Of a stretch of DNA of 64,000 bases, positions 48,753-55,910 are shown piece by piece. Source of the stretch: Dendrophyllia cribrosa (Eukaryota > Cnidaria > Anthozoa > Scleractinia > Dendrophylliidae); assembly GCA_024195265.1 (NCBI GenBank), contig JAJLRJ010000011.1, positions 5,777,361 through 5,841,360 of the forward strand, written 5' to 3'. The notes beneath the pieces are model-generated. The model was not told the origin of the DNA. It did not search any database and was given only the letters and a program-made list of their open reading frames with translations. The translations under genes were made by a program, and so were the position numbers. The first letter of the stretch is position 1. Each line of letters opens with the position of its first letter.

Positions 48753-51700
48753 TTGCGGAGGAAAGGTTAGGATTTTTTATTATAGTCTAGAAGAGGGTTG
48801 ACAGCTGTTATCTATTAATAACTGACAATATAATTGTAAGTGTTTGAGTTCAAGGGAAGTAAAACTCAACTAACCTTTAAAAAAAAACAATATAAATTAG
48901 TTATGACTTAACCTAACAAATTCCTTACTAGATGATTCAATAACTCCTTACTTGATAAGAATTCCAACACTGGAATGAAATTCCAAGTTTAAAAAAGAGC
49001 CTGTAAACAGAAAAACAATCAGGTTAACCAAAGGTTTATCACTCTCTGTTTGTGTGGTATGCTGTGAAGCCTCACTTAAGGTGAAATTAAGGGCTCTTAA
49101 AACTGATGAAAATGAGATTTTCCCCCTTTTTTTTTCTTTCTTGCACTTACATACAAAAGCAACTACTCAGATAGTAAAATACATGTATTACATCAAGTTA
49201 CCAACCTCAGATTGGTTAAAGTGTATATGACAGTTTATTTTTTATTTGCTTGATCGAATCTACATAATGTTCTGATAAGAAAATGGAAAAAAAAAATTCG
49301 ATATCGACTTTCCTACTCCGCGTTTTGCCGTCTAAAAACGTGAAATTTCACTTCCGGTGTGTTACAAAACCGCGCAAGAAGAAAGACTGGAAATAGTCCG
49401 CTGTGACGTCAATACAAGAATGCCAGTGTCGCGATTTCTAAGTTCCTCCGTTTTTTGGTGCGTGTTGCTACAACCATAGACAACACACCTTAATAGAACC
49501 ATGTTTCTTCCTCAGGGCGCATCAAAAAATGTGAGGAATTGAGAAACCTCGACACCGGCATTCCTGTATTGGCGTCACAGCGGACTATTTCCAATCTTTC
49601 TTCTTGCGCGGTTTTGTAACACACCGGAAGTGAAATTTCACGTTTTTAGACGGCTACAACGCAGAGAAGAAAAATCGATATCGATTTTTTTTTCCATTTC
49701 TTATCAGAACATCATGTAGATTCGATCAAGCAAGTAAAAAAATTACTGTCATATACACTTTAAGACATAATATGAGAACTACCCCTGTGTTTTCAGTTCA
49801 CTGCATTCATCATCTAACCTGATAGCAGCATAAACGAATCCCAGGAATGATCCAAGTAGCTTGTACTCAGTTGTAAGACAAGCAAAAAATGGGTAGAACA
49901 GTATTCCATATACAAGAACAACAACTAGGCCTTGAAAAACTGCATCATGCATCATGGATTATTGCGACAATTGGTTTCATGTTTTCATGTTTAGAAAAAA
50001 AAACACAAGTTTAGTAATAAAAATAATAATAATCATCATCATCATCATCATCATCATTATCATCCCGCATCATCACCAGCACCAACACTATCATCATCAA
50101 CAACATTTTCTTCATACACATTCCCCAAAAGTAATAATAGCAAACATTTTGGCTTTAAACACAAAGTTTAAAATTGGTATTTTGTGCTAGGTCTTACTGG
50201 CCTACTCTTCACATTAAAACATTTTCAACTTAGGATTTTAAGTGATGCGACTCAAAATATAATGGTTTATTTTTTTTAAAAAGTCAAGTGTTCTGCGAGT
50301 TTTTGCTTTTTGTTCCTTGAATTACTTTAGGAACAATTTAAATATGTACAAAAAGGAACTTTTGTTCCTTCGCAAATCCGTTAAAGGAACAGCAAATTCG
50401 GAACAAATTGCTCCTTTTGTGTTGTTCCTACTTGGTTTAAAAGGTTCCTATTAGTGTTTCAAAGGAACAAGTTTGTTGCTAATCAAACTGTTACCATTTC
50501 AACTGAATGGGAACTATCGTTCCGTTTTTAAACCACAATCGACAGCTCTGTCGTGGCAAGAGTCCATTATCAAAAACAACGATCGCGCGAGGGTCGCTAC
50601 AAAAGCGCACGAATTTCTGGAAAGATTGTACGGCGACAAGGGATCGGAGTTAGAAATGGACGTGCGCTCAAGGCTTTCGGACAAATCAACGTCTTCCCAC
50701 GGCTACGAGCAAGTGGATGACGTTAAAGGCGATATTTCTTCTACAGAGGAAGTCGAAGCGAGCCCCAAAACACCACTGCGTCCTACGCCTTTACGAAGGG
50801 TTCCAAGACTAAAGAGAGAACATGCGTCAAAAGGTACAGAAATTGGCACGAGAAGAAAACAAATGTTGTTCACCCCTGAGGAGGACCGATATCTAAAAAC
50901 GGTACTTGAAGGACACGGCTACAAGCAATGGCAAACGAATTCTAAGAGACCCCCAATTTCTTTTTCAAACCGGAAGGACAGCAAACTCTCTGCTGAGCCG
51001 TGCTGCTAGAAGATTTGCATCACATTCTAAATCATGCCACAAATAAGTGGATCGACCATCGGCACAGACATTTGCTTAGTCGCGAGGGAAAAATGTTATG
51101 AATTGGACAGAACTCAAGCTCTCTAGTAAGCCAATACAATGCAAGAAACGCAATGATATGGCGCATGCAGACTGACTTGAACTCTTCTTGATAATATAAC
51201 TGGTAAACTTATCTAGTTGACATTGAACGTTCTTTGCATGTATGTAATTGTTAAACAATAGTTACGATAAACGATGTGTATTCTTTATATAATTGAAAGA
51301 TTCACCCAGCTTAAAGGAGCTATGTCATGGTGATTTTGAGGTTTTGGGGTCAAAACTGCCCCAAATTAAAACTAAGGGCCTGTTTACATGGAGGGAGGGT
51401 GACCCGGGTACCAGGGTCACCCTCCCAGCCGGGCTAACACATAGCCCGCCTTTACATGGGCGGGCTATTAGGGCGGGCTATCATATAGGTGAGCTATCTT
51501 TTTTTTTTGGCGGGCTCTTAAATTGTTTCGGCGGGCTCATGTTTTGGCGGACTTTTTTTATTGCAACGGCACGCTTTATTAAGCACGACATATTAACAAA
51601 CATGGCAGCAAGAAGAAAGGCTATAGCGGCGAATTTGCTGTTTTTATTTCTTGTTTTCACGGGTAATTTCAAGTCAAAAGAAATAGCCCGCCTAGGAGGG

Positions 51701-53740
51701 TGACCCTGGGGTGACCGTTTACATGCAGAAAAGATAGCCCGCTTAGGAGGGTTACCCTGTCTATCATGTAAACATTTCAGTGTGCTTTATAAAGAATTGT
51801 ATGAAAAGTTGGCCCTCCCACCCGGGTCACCCTCCCTCCATGTAAACAGGCCCTAAGTCAGTACCTTTATCGTGCATGAAATGTTCGTAAAACACTGAGA
51901 GGAGGATATCAAGTGAATTATCAAAGAGAGAATAAACCATAATCAGAGTTTTAGCGAGTTTTCCAAGAGAGAAGCGATAAACTTGAAAACATTGGCCATT
52001 TTTTTCAAGATGCAATCCATTTCCGTCCTGGCCATGTGAAGCGCAAGGCACTTAGTTTTACTCTTAGATCACCAGTAGAATAATTTTAAACAAAACTGAA
52101 CCCTTATTGTTGGGTTTTTACTGAACTCTTCTTGATAATATAGGTAGTAAACTTGACTAAACAATACGTGGTTTTCGGTTGGTATGTCATGTGGATAACT
52201 TCTACTTGGCAAAAAGTATAATAAAGAATCTGGGAAAAACATTGCAGCACAAACAACATAAATAATAGAACGTTGCAGTCCATCGTTCACGTTGTATACG
52301 CATCTAAGCACTCACAATAGACCTGTTCACAATTAGCGAGCTCAAGTAGCACAGCGTCGAGCCCTTTATTTTTTCACTGTTCAGTTGCCGACAGGGATAA
52401 TTCGTGCTCCGGGTTTCTTTACCCCCGCAATGGATTTGTCCTTTTCACAATGCTTACGTTTCTTGTTTGAATTGTTCTCAAAGCAAACATGTTAATGAAT
52501 AACCGAGAAGAATGATGTAATTTTAGCTGGCCCTGTTTTCAAATCGAACTTGTTAACAATACACAATGATGCAATCGCCACATTTGTTCATTTTTCTGTG
52601 CCTTGCTGTAGCACCATACAACTCAACTGCCATTCAACGAATCCCTCCAGAGACAAACACGTTTCTCAGAAGTTGTCACAATTTATGAACTTTACATTTG
52701 CTAATTTACCGTTAAACACGACATCAACCCAGCCCAATGCCCTGTAATTAAGAGTGATTGTGCTGCGAGATTAGATGTTTTTTTTTTCTGGGACCTACAA
52801 TCGCCGTAATTTAAGGCGACTTTAGGCGATTTGGGGCGCTTTCAAGGTGATTTAAGCAAACTTCGTCAGAACATTACGGCAATTTTAGTTGTGCGATTTT
52901 GGGCGATTTTAATATAACATTGTAGGAGTATTCAATAACATCACTTGCTTATTTGTTGTTATTGGATATAGTCAAGTCTATGCTCTAAGTTTGTATATGT
53001 GCAAAAGACTTCAAATGCGTGGTTAATTGCCTTTAGTCGATTTTTAAAAGGCACTTGTAGGCGATTTTTAGACGTTTTGGGTCCCAGACAAGGCTTTTGA
53101 TGAGAAAAAATGTTTATTTTCAATACTTGTAGAACACATTTCACACATTGCTAAAAAAGTACACTGAACCAAAAGAAGAGAACTAAAAAACAAAATTAAT
53201 ATAAAATTATCATGACATTGTAAATTCGCATATCTGTAAAATCCGTGTTTTTCGCCTGTGATGAAAAGGTTTTTTGATAGGAGAGAACTTGCAGTACAAA
53301 ATGACTGCTGAGTGAATATATTAAGCTAGAAGAAATTTAGTTTTGATGGCGGAGAACACGGATTTTACGGATGTGTGAATATATCACCATCATCATCACA
53401 TCATCATCATCAACATCATCATCATCACCATCATCATCATCATTACCACCATCATCACCATCATCATCATCATCATCATCATCATAACCACCATCCTCAT
53501 CATCAACATCACCATCATCATCACCATTATCACCACCACTGTCACCAACATCATGTTCATTTTAATTTCCCATCATCATAAATATAGGTTTACTTCTCAC
53601 CCTTTACCCAAGCTGGACTGCCCGGGGGAAATAACTCAATTTTTAGAAGAATTTGCAGACAGGTACTGGCTGTAGCTCCAAAGGTAGCAGCAATAGTGAA
53701 TCTGTTGCTGTAGCTAAAACTGCGTAAAAAGTTGATTGGC
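28436..53740 (-). CDS. STRA6-like multispanning membrane receptor, 13 exons, 5' end missing
   Basis: Exons: 53740-53601, 49939-49819, 49000-48952, 48298-48152, 47973-47888, 39887-39820, 38608-38547, 38301-38202, 33682-33559, 31147-31040, 30504-30341, 30260-30084, 28617-28436. All phases agree; the sum is 508 codons plus stop. STRA6 family features, from memory of the family: the GSPxWVKVFxGL start of a span, YPFFACLTTEYKLLG, an LSYLPTYL segment, YVKQLF, a FKFSTQFI span, VSYFFFFYN-like helix (here SVMSYFFFFYNVLLG), RIDRT, and a C-terminal NRWQVAVTLLRNPSL. About nine hydrophobic spans are visible. In vertebrates STRA6 mediates retinol uptake from RBP at the plasma membrane; the cnidarian ligand is not known to me. 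N-terminal exons before 53740 were not found. One intron (30340-30261, 80 bp) begins with GC. Other introns up to 8 kb are packed with repeats. No in-frame stop or frameshift occurs, so the gene looks functional. Confidence 0.88.
28838..29512. mobile_element. 675-bp Tc1/mariner-like MITE with ~165-bp TIRs
   Basis: In the last intron of the STRA6-like gene. Ends read CAATCAAAACCGGTCAAGCG and, inverted, CAGTCAAAACCGTTCAAGCG, and pair for about 165 bp. TA lies on both sides (28836-28837 and 29513-29514). Termini resemble those of 25397-25996. No transposase. Confidence 0.87.
30084..30260 (-). CDS. STRA6-like exon 12
   Basis: G + FVAYLGFINVLVAHSHPVML then MFCQLLINRNKD and a polar cytoplasmic tail. 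Acceptor CTCTCAG; donor GTATGT (phase 1), chosen because it joins exon 13 in frame. Confidence 0.82.
30341..30504 (-). CDS. STRA6-like exon 11
   Basis: RLFSVMSYFFFFYNVLLGVF, a second span, then LFLSRIDRTSLMQGFQQWDR; RIDRT is a strong family signature. Acceptor TTTTGCAG; the 3' splice donor is GCATGT (GC-AG intron). Confidence 0.88.
31040..31147 (-). CDS. STRA6-like exon 10
   Basis: PSVAMAVFLLLFQMFLAYCI (span), then FRDGDFPNITITVDN with an N-x-T site. Acceptor TTTCAG, donor GTATAC. Confidence 0.85.
31321..32537 (-). mobile_element. 5'-truncated LINE insertion with poly-A tail and 14-bp TSD
   Basis: Minus-strand insertion in the intron between exons 9 and 10 of the STRA6-like gene. TTTGCCATCTTTTT occurs at 31312-31325 and 32538-32551, a target duplication partly merged with the ~20-nt tail (T run 31321-31341). 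Same family as 55909-56887 by the shared GGxxFLLxCNYDxKF and FYxxIL motifs. Confidence 0.9.
31514..32537 (-). pseudogene. LINE ORF2 C-terminal region (zf-RVT)
   Basis: About 340 residues, the part downstream of the reverse transcriptase domain: starts FFRKLGGLKFLLHCNYDVKF and has a zinc knuckle CVYCGEQDSIEHTFADC near the C-terminal third, typical of L1/Tx1-like LINE ORF2 proteins. Open to its natural end at 31514, so a young but dead-on-arrival 5'-truncated copy. The reading frame runs a few codons into the flanking intron at its 5' end. Confidence 0.85.
32640..33066 (-). repeat. Degenerate LINE 3' tail (tentative)
   Basis: On the minus strand broken frames give RKNRRLNNIKNSSGL then LAKYQKNW, resembling the (R)GRQRKRWxDNIKEWTGL tail found after many metazoan RTE/Jockey-like reverse transcriptases. 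Several stops and frame changes. Confidence 0.35.
33559..33682 (-). CDS. STRA6-like exon 9
   Basis: GYFVWITFLGILFLLLGFFF (span), then KYAKYITPEWWDEIKDLGLA. Acceptor TTGTAG, donor GTGAGT. Confidence 0.85.
33791..34190. mobile_element. 400-bp MITE with TIR AGAGTGATTTTCCTCAGACC
   Basis: The left AGAGTGATTTTCCTCAGACC (33791) is matched by its reverse complement ending at 34190, about 33 bp in all. TA precedes the left end. A similar terminus occurs at 55492-55525, right after a donor site. Confidence 0.75.
34290..34960. repeat. Dispersed repeat, diverged copy at 47290-47830
   Basis: Shared segments include AAGTAATG...CCTA, CTCATTGGC, and a later CTTATGTGG, GAACAAT, ATTCTTA block in the same order. 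Low identity; extent approximate. No ORF of interest. Confidence 0.4.
35411..35695. mobile_element. CCAAT-rich MITE, copy 2 (reverse of 26941-27223)
   Basis: Ends GAGCAGTTTTCAATTGAGT and CAAATGAAAACTGCTC, with TA on both sides (35409-35410, 35696-35697). The interior is the reverse complement of copy 1. Lies in intron 8 of the STRA6-like gene. Confidence 0.87.
35745..36065. repeat. Tandem repeat of CCCTTTCATATACCTTTC
   Basis: Eight or so copies of a ~35-45 bp unit with core TACCCCTTTCATATACCTTT, degrading to the right. Frames are artefacts. Confidence 0.85.
36066..36445. other. Intronic, no feature recognised
   Basis: A short CACTGCA-rich stretch at 36375-36415; otherwise nothing recognised. 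Confidence 0.4.
36446..36670. repeat. Solo copy of the Crypton-associated 3' module
   Basis: GCCCCAAATTAAAACTAGGT onwards matches 7590-7830 and 51358-52100, including GAAGATATCGAGCGAATT and TAATCAGAGTTTTAGCGAG. Supports an independent short repeat. Confidence 0.65.
36671..37250. other. Intronic, no feature recognised
   Basis: No coding or repeat evidence beyond short frames. Confidence 0.35.
37251..37464. mobile_element. 214-bp MITE (same family as 15322-15935)
   Basis: Starts AACTCTTGTATACGAAAGGC and ends GCGCTTCGCGTATTCACGAGTT (last 20 bases match the 15.9-kb end). The interior is rich in CCCC. Confidence 0.65.
37644..37730 (+). rRNA. 5S rRNA-derived fragment (3' two-thirds)
   Basis: CTCGTCCGATCACCGAAGTT, AAGCCCTGTCGGG, GTACTTGGATGGGTGACCGC and CTGGGAATACC...GTAGGCT match eukaryotic 5S rRNA from about nt 33 to 120, followed by a T run (37736-37740). 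Box A (AAGTTAAG...TCGGG), intermediate element and box C (TGGATGGGTGACCGCC) of the internal Pol III promoter look intact, but the first third of 5S is missing. So it is a pseudogene or a 5S-headed promoter module within the transposon. Confidence 0.88.
37802..38050 (-). CDS. Small ORF, unknown, in the 5S-carrying element
   Basis: 82 residues starting MASTSGGGGGKRTNSGRKRK, then a charged aromatic segment with KRIYLENRIFRSW and DFVAHLLSLEYRRR. The biased Gly/Lys/Arg start followed by a compact helical domain looks like the first exon of a real protein, perhaps a transposon-encoded or captured host exon. ATGGCG context is good for a start. Family not recognised. Confidence 0.45.
   Translation of the reverse strand: MASTSGGGGGKRTNSGRKRKFEDQAEYKIAWSRNHKRIYLENRIFRSWLQAKFDAGYEASSDSDFVAHLLSLEYRRRYAMFS
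38202..38301 (-). CDS. STRA6-like exon 8
   Basis: IFVSFLSVYDYWKNSLMMLC then ANDVCKDFMGVVI, plus one base. Acceptor TTTCAG, donor GTAAGT. Two cysteines (MLC, DVC) may sit in an outer loop. Confidence 0.85.
38547..38608 (-). CDS. STRA6-like exon 7
   Basis: D + FKFSTQFIATLLVSAIAVFQ, one membrane span. Acceptor TTTCAG, donor GTACGT. Confidence 0.85.
38609..39819. other. Intron 6, no feature recognised
   Basis: AT-rich; short ORFs only. Confidence 0.5.
39820..39887 (-). CDS. STRA6-like exon 6
   Basis: Encodes RYAADVQTWYIRLMHFFYKP then RA; acceptor TTTGTAG, donor GTTTGT. Separated from exon 5 by an 8-kb intron full of satellite DNA. Confidence 0.78.
40195..41025. repeat. 45-bp minisatellite, array 1
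   Basis: About 18 units of ~43-46 bp: CCAGGACACTTCGTGATGCC, CGTCATGAAGTACCGTGCCA, then a variable C run (4-18 C). Two long C runs at 40780-40799 and 40839-40858. ORFs of up to 192 codons on both strands are products of the repeat. Confidence 0.97.
41026..43075. repeat. ~350-bp tandem satellite, block 1
   Basis: After the minisatellite comes GCGAGGCATCGCCCGGAATG and a ~250-bp junction, then five units of about 280-460 bp. Landmarks per unit: CAACAAATTCATGTGCGGCA, TTTTGACTCGTTAGATTCGC, TTTTCAGTTAAAAGC, CGCGGGTCACTCG, and GTCTATAAAAGACGTGAT. No credible ORF. Confidence 0.95.
43076..43659. other. Unique spacer between duplicated satellite blocks
   Basis: No repeat copy elsewhere in the window; a short minus ORF only. 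Confidence 0.5.
43660..44253. repeat. 45-bp minisatellite, array 2
   Basis: About 13 units, same consensus as array 1, ending with the same GTCATGGAGTAGCGAGGCAT junction. Confidence 0.97.
44254..46295. repeat. ~350-bp tandem satellite, block 2
   Basis: Near-identical to block 1 at an offset of about 3.23-3.25 kb through 45900, then rearranged with two partial units (45930-46075, 46076-46270). Shows that minisatellite plus satellite were duplicated together. Confidence 0.93.
46296..47887. other. Intronic, mostly unrecognised
   Basis: Only the 47290-47830 diverged copy of the 34290-34960 repeat is recognised. No exon was found here. Confidence 0.45.
47888..47973 (-). CDS. STRA6-like exon 5
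   Basis: 28 codons plus two bases; encodes RPVETGETCLVREPG and IKYVKQLFNPGLK, a cytoplasmic loop region. Acceptor CTTGCAG after a T run, donor GTAAGC. Confidence 0.78.
48152..48298 (-). CDS. STRA6-like exon 4
   Basis: 49 codons, phase 0 at both ends: DNIKKLRYLVQLSYLPTYLC, LAFIVTRFAVLLFLEV, ending TRGVNE. Acceptor TTCAAG, donor GTTAGT. Confidence 0.88.
48396..48664. mobile_element. MITE with GGGTACTCCCATATAAAAAT terminus
   Basis: Left GGGTACTCCCATATAAAAAT and GACGGGGG; right CCCTGTCATTTTTATATGGG. Same family as 28163-28420; both end in poly-C. Confidence 0.72.
48665..48752. repeat. Uninterrupted 88-base poly-C tract
   Basis: 88 consecutive C (G on the minus strand) at the end of the preceding MITE, within intron 3 of the STRA6-like gene (gene-strand sequence is poly-G). 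Its true length may differ because such runs are error-prone. Confidence 0.95.
48952..49000 (-). CDS. STRA6-like exon 3
   Basis: 49-nt microexon-like exon, R + LFFKLGISFQCWNSYQ. Acceptor TTTACAG, donor GTAAGG. Phase links exons 2 and 4 exactly. Confidence 0.82.
49220..49759. mobile_element. 540-bp foldback MITE with TTAA TSD
   Basis: Ends AGTGTATATGACAGTTTATT and its inverse, TTAA on both sides (49216-49219, 49760-49763). Arms pair for about 230 bp, including CGTGAAATTTCACTTCCGGT and GACGTCAATAC. In intron 2 of the STRA6-like gene. Confidence 0.88.
49819..49939 (-). CDS. STRA6-like exon 2
   Basis: Completes Val (WVK-V) then FQGLVVVLVYGILFYPFFAC and LGSFLGFVYAAI: two membrane spans around the family's YPxFACL. 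Acceptor TGCAG, donor GTTAGA. Confidence 0.88.
50543..51008 (+). pseudogene. Remnant of recombinase/telobox-Myb protein
   Basis: Encodes the region from the KHSS/HYQK box to the Myb domain: ATKAHEFLERLYGDKGSELE, MLFTPEEDRYLKTVLEGHG. Frameshifts: an extra G near 50590 (GCGAGGGTCGC) and an indel at the GQWQAIL site (here QWQTNSKRP). Upstream catalytic boxes are deleted, so it cannot be an active enzyme. Confidence 0.85.
51376..51853. mobile_element. Harbinger-type MITE, 478 bp, TAA TSD
   Basis: Begins GGGCCTGTTTACATGGAGGG and ends with its inverse; about 33-bp TIRs. TAA flanks both ends (51373-51375, 51854-51856), and the empty site is seen in copy 1 as AACTAAGTAC (about 7605). GGGCC termini with a 3-bp TAA duplication are characteristic of PIF/Harbinger. 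Confidence 0.88.
52161..53220. other. Intronic, no feature recognised
   Basis: Contains GGCGATTTT-type short repeats at 52810-52915 and 53030-53080; no gene seen. Confidence 0.4.
53221..53385. repeat. Inverted repeat related to the 9.1-9.7 kb palindrome family
   Basis: AATTCGCATATCTGTAAAAT then CCGTGTTTTTCGCC on the left, GGAGAACACGGATTTTACGG then ATGTGTGAATAT on the right, with GAACTTGCAGT between. Similar in layout to the 9153-9716 units. Confidence 0.6.
53376..53580. repeat. CAT microsatellite
   Basis: Imperfect (ATC)n beside the STRA6-like exon, as at 13443-13630 beside the paralogous exon. The poly-His ORF is an artefact. Confidence 0.93.
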
Positions 53741-54130
53741 CTGGGAAAAAGAGAAACAATATTAAAATGTTTTACTGAAATGAATATAATCGAACAAAAC
53801 AAAATAATCATTTGTGAACTGTGGATACATGCAGAACCTGTTGCAAAAATTAAAGATTGTAATTATTTATAGTGATATTAACAACTTAATTGCAAAGAAC
53901 CACCTCCCCCCCCCCCCTCCAAAAAAAGGGAGGGGGATTAACGTATGGATGGACAAGTATCACATTCAGGGGGGTAGTGATACGTTTCCATGTTTCATTC
54001 TTAGCTAATATTATGCACTCTACAATACCAAACCGTACCAGGATATATCCATAACAGCCCCAAGGGAGGTCTTACCAGAAATCCCGAGATGGGTTGGGGA
54101 TGGGCATGCAGTGTTAAAAGCCAAATTAGC
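53586..54130. repeat. Segment duplicated at 13925-14480
   Basis: Exon and flanking intron align in the same orientation: ACAAAACAAAATAATC, GTGGATACATGCAGAA, AAAGATTGTAATT and AGCCAAATTAGCTT recur in order in both. Marks the paralogous duplication of the STRA6-like 5' region. Confidence 0.85.
53601..53740 (-). CDS. STRA6-like exon 1 (first found)
   Basis: 140 nt, begins with the last base of a codon; encodes PINFLRSFSYSNRFTIAATF and ends SPAWVK plus one base. Acceptor CCCAG, donor GTGAGA. The preceding exon (GxPGLL) should lie upstream but was not seen. Confidence 0.8.
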
Positions 54131-54480
54131 TTTTATTTATACAGGCCAAGAAAAAAAAAGAGATACTTATAAATTAAGGCCACAAAAACTGTTTTTTGTA
54201 TACAGTGTCAGCTATTTTTGTTGCCAGATGATACATAAATTCCAAATTTATATAAGTATATTTGTCTTCATTTGTGATAGTATATATTTATTCATGGAGA
54301 CTGCCCCTTTTTTACATAATTGGTGCTTGTTTGTGAAAGATTATATATATATTTAACCAAATATTGAATAGAAATCCTCATCGGCTATTAGAGTGCTCAA
54401 CAGTTAGACTAGAGCAACAAATAAGTACAAACGTAGAGCTGGATTATTTGGTCCAAGTCATTTAATTGCTACTCAGAGTT
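54131..54480. other. No feature recognised
   Basis: AT-rich DNA with poly-A and TATATA runs. Confidence 0.4.
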
Positions 54481-54693
54481 TCATGCTCCAATCATTCGCC
54501 GTCTATCCTGAAGAACATCCCAGAATCTATCAACAAAAGGCTTGTTTCGTTTGTTGCTCATGACTTTTATTGGTTTGGTGGCTCCTAAAAGAGCCCTTAT
54601 GTCCTCTATGACTGCAATGTCTAACTCCACGATTAGACCTACAGGTATTTTCAATCTTTCTCTCAATGTCACCTCTATACTGCCAAGACCCAT
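54481..54693 (-). CDS. Unrecognised ORF, protein-like composition
   Basis: 70 codons from the Met; the frame is open further upstream. MGLGSIEVTLRERLKIPVGL, then IEDIRALLGATKPIKVMSNK and DRFWDVLQDRRRMIGA. Balanced, soluble composition suggests a piece of a real or transposon protein, but I recognise no family and no splice partner. Confidence 0.35.
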   Translation of the reverse strand: MGLGSIEVTLRERLKIPVGLIVELDIAVIEDIRALLGATKPIKVMSNKRNKPFVDRFWDVLQDRRRMIGA

Positions 54694-55187
54694 ATCCAGT
54701 TGACTGGTGCGACTCGCATTATATCCTTATGCTATAATAAACACAGGCAGCAAGTCGCCTCGTCTTATCCCACCCCATGTAACCACAAAGCCATTGTATA
54801 CTCCATCTGTATGCTATACCTCATATAAATCTGAAACAGACAATTTGTAAACAAGTTATATATTTGACGCAACTGTCAGAAACAAAACACACGCGAAGAC
54901 ATACAGGTCAAACCCATTCTGAAGTGATACTACTTTTCCCGCCAAAAAAACATCAACTTCGATTCAATAGACATGCATTTAGCAGCTTTACAATACTACA
55001 CCTTCACATATTACCTATCACGTCTTTATTATTATTTACCTATCAAAGGCACCCAACTTTTCCAATTCTTCTTGTTGTTGTTTTTTATTAACCTTACGTT
55101 CTCTCGCATTAACGAGATGTCTCAGTTTAAGAGCCCTTTGATTTTATATTGCAACTTGCCTTTATACCCTTTGTCCTTCTATTTCAG
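54694..55187. other. No feature recognised
   Basis: Upstream of the plus-strand exon pair; no additional exon could be identified. Confidence 0.35.
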
Positions 55188-55488
55188 GAACCAGAAACTG
55201 ACAGAGTTAACTGTTCTTGTTCAGGACAATGTGCATGCCCTTGCCAAACGGAAAACCTCAAATGCGTTGATGCTTGCAAATATAATAAGTGGAAGTGCGA
55301 GAACAAGGTACAGATTTGAATGATTAAGGCGATCTTCATTTTATTCCACTTGCATTTGCTTACATATTACCGTCTATAATTTGTAGACTTCAACAGCAGT
55401 AGCTACTTTAAGTAATCAGCAAGTTGCAATTCCAGACGGTGGCGATCGCTTTCAGGCTCATGTAGAACAGTCTGCCACAGAAATCCAG
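55188..55488 (+). CDS. Two spliced exons of a cysteine-rich (CXC-like) protein
   Basis: Exon a 55188-55307 (40 codons) and exon b 55387-55488 (34 codons), both phase 0, with acceptors TATTTCAG and TTGTAG and donors GTACAG and GTAGAG; the 79-bp intron carries stops. Exon a encodes NCSCSGQCACPCQTENLKC then VDACKYNKWKCENK; the dense C-x-C spacing resembles tesmin/TSO1-like CXC segments often attached to cnidarian transposon proteins (inference). Exon b encodes STAVATLSNQQVAIPDGGD. No flanking exons were found; the next sequence is a MITE-like end and (TA)n. Confidence 0.5.
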
Positions 55489-55807
55489 GTAGAGTGATTT
55501 TCTTCAAACCGTGAATAGTTACGAAGCTGGTAGAGTGACACTATTAGATACCTGATTTCTATTGTTCTCGTTTGTTTAGTTTTTGCTAATTTTGATTAAT
55601 TGCTAGATATTGTTTTACGGTCTTTGTAAAATCGCACAATTGTCATTAGGTGTTGACTTGTTACTCTTCCAGTGATCTATGGATTTGTTAACCTTTTGTT
55701 GGACACTGATTTACATTACTGACTGGTATTTATGTTCTGTGGACACTGTACAGGTTTCATCATGGCAAGTAAATGACTTGAACCAAATAATCCAGCTCTA
55801 CGTTTCT

Positions 55808-55823
55808 ACTACATATATATATA

Positions 55824-55906
<83 letters not shown>
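55808..55906. repeat. (TA)n microsatellite, ~100 bp
   Basis: Nearly pure TA with two interruptions; abuts the LINE fragment's 3' end. Confidence 0.97.

Positions 55907-55908
<2 letters not shown>

Positions 55909-55910
<2 letters not shown>

Larger units (their letters stand above)
50060..52160 (+). mobile_element. Crypton-like element, internally deleted copy 2
   Basis: Collinear with 3327-7880. The leader from CCCGCATCATCACC matches, the palindrome array is reduced to ~220 bp, and sequence corresponding to about 5061-6784 is deleted: AAACCACAAT (50530-50539) joins directly to ACAGCTCTGTCG (50543). The 3' module follows with an inserted MITE. Inserted in the first intron of the STRA6-like gene on the opposite strand. 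Confidence 0.82.

Noticed and set aside
51293..51703. 136-codon ORF
   Set aside because: It crosses the boundary of a Harbinger-type MITE and is not present in the empty-site copy.
13937..53740. Joining the 15.2-13.9 kb exons to the main gene as one transcription unit
   Set aside because: They lie downstream of the main gene on the same strand and duplicate its first visible exon, so they cannot precede it by normal splicing.
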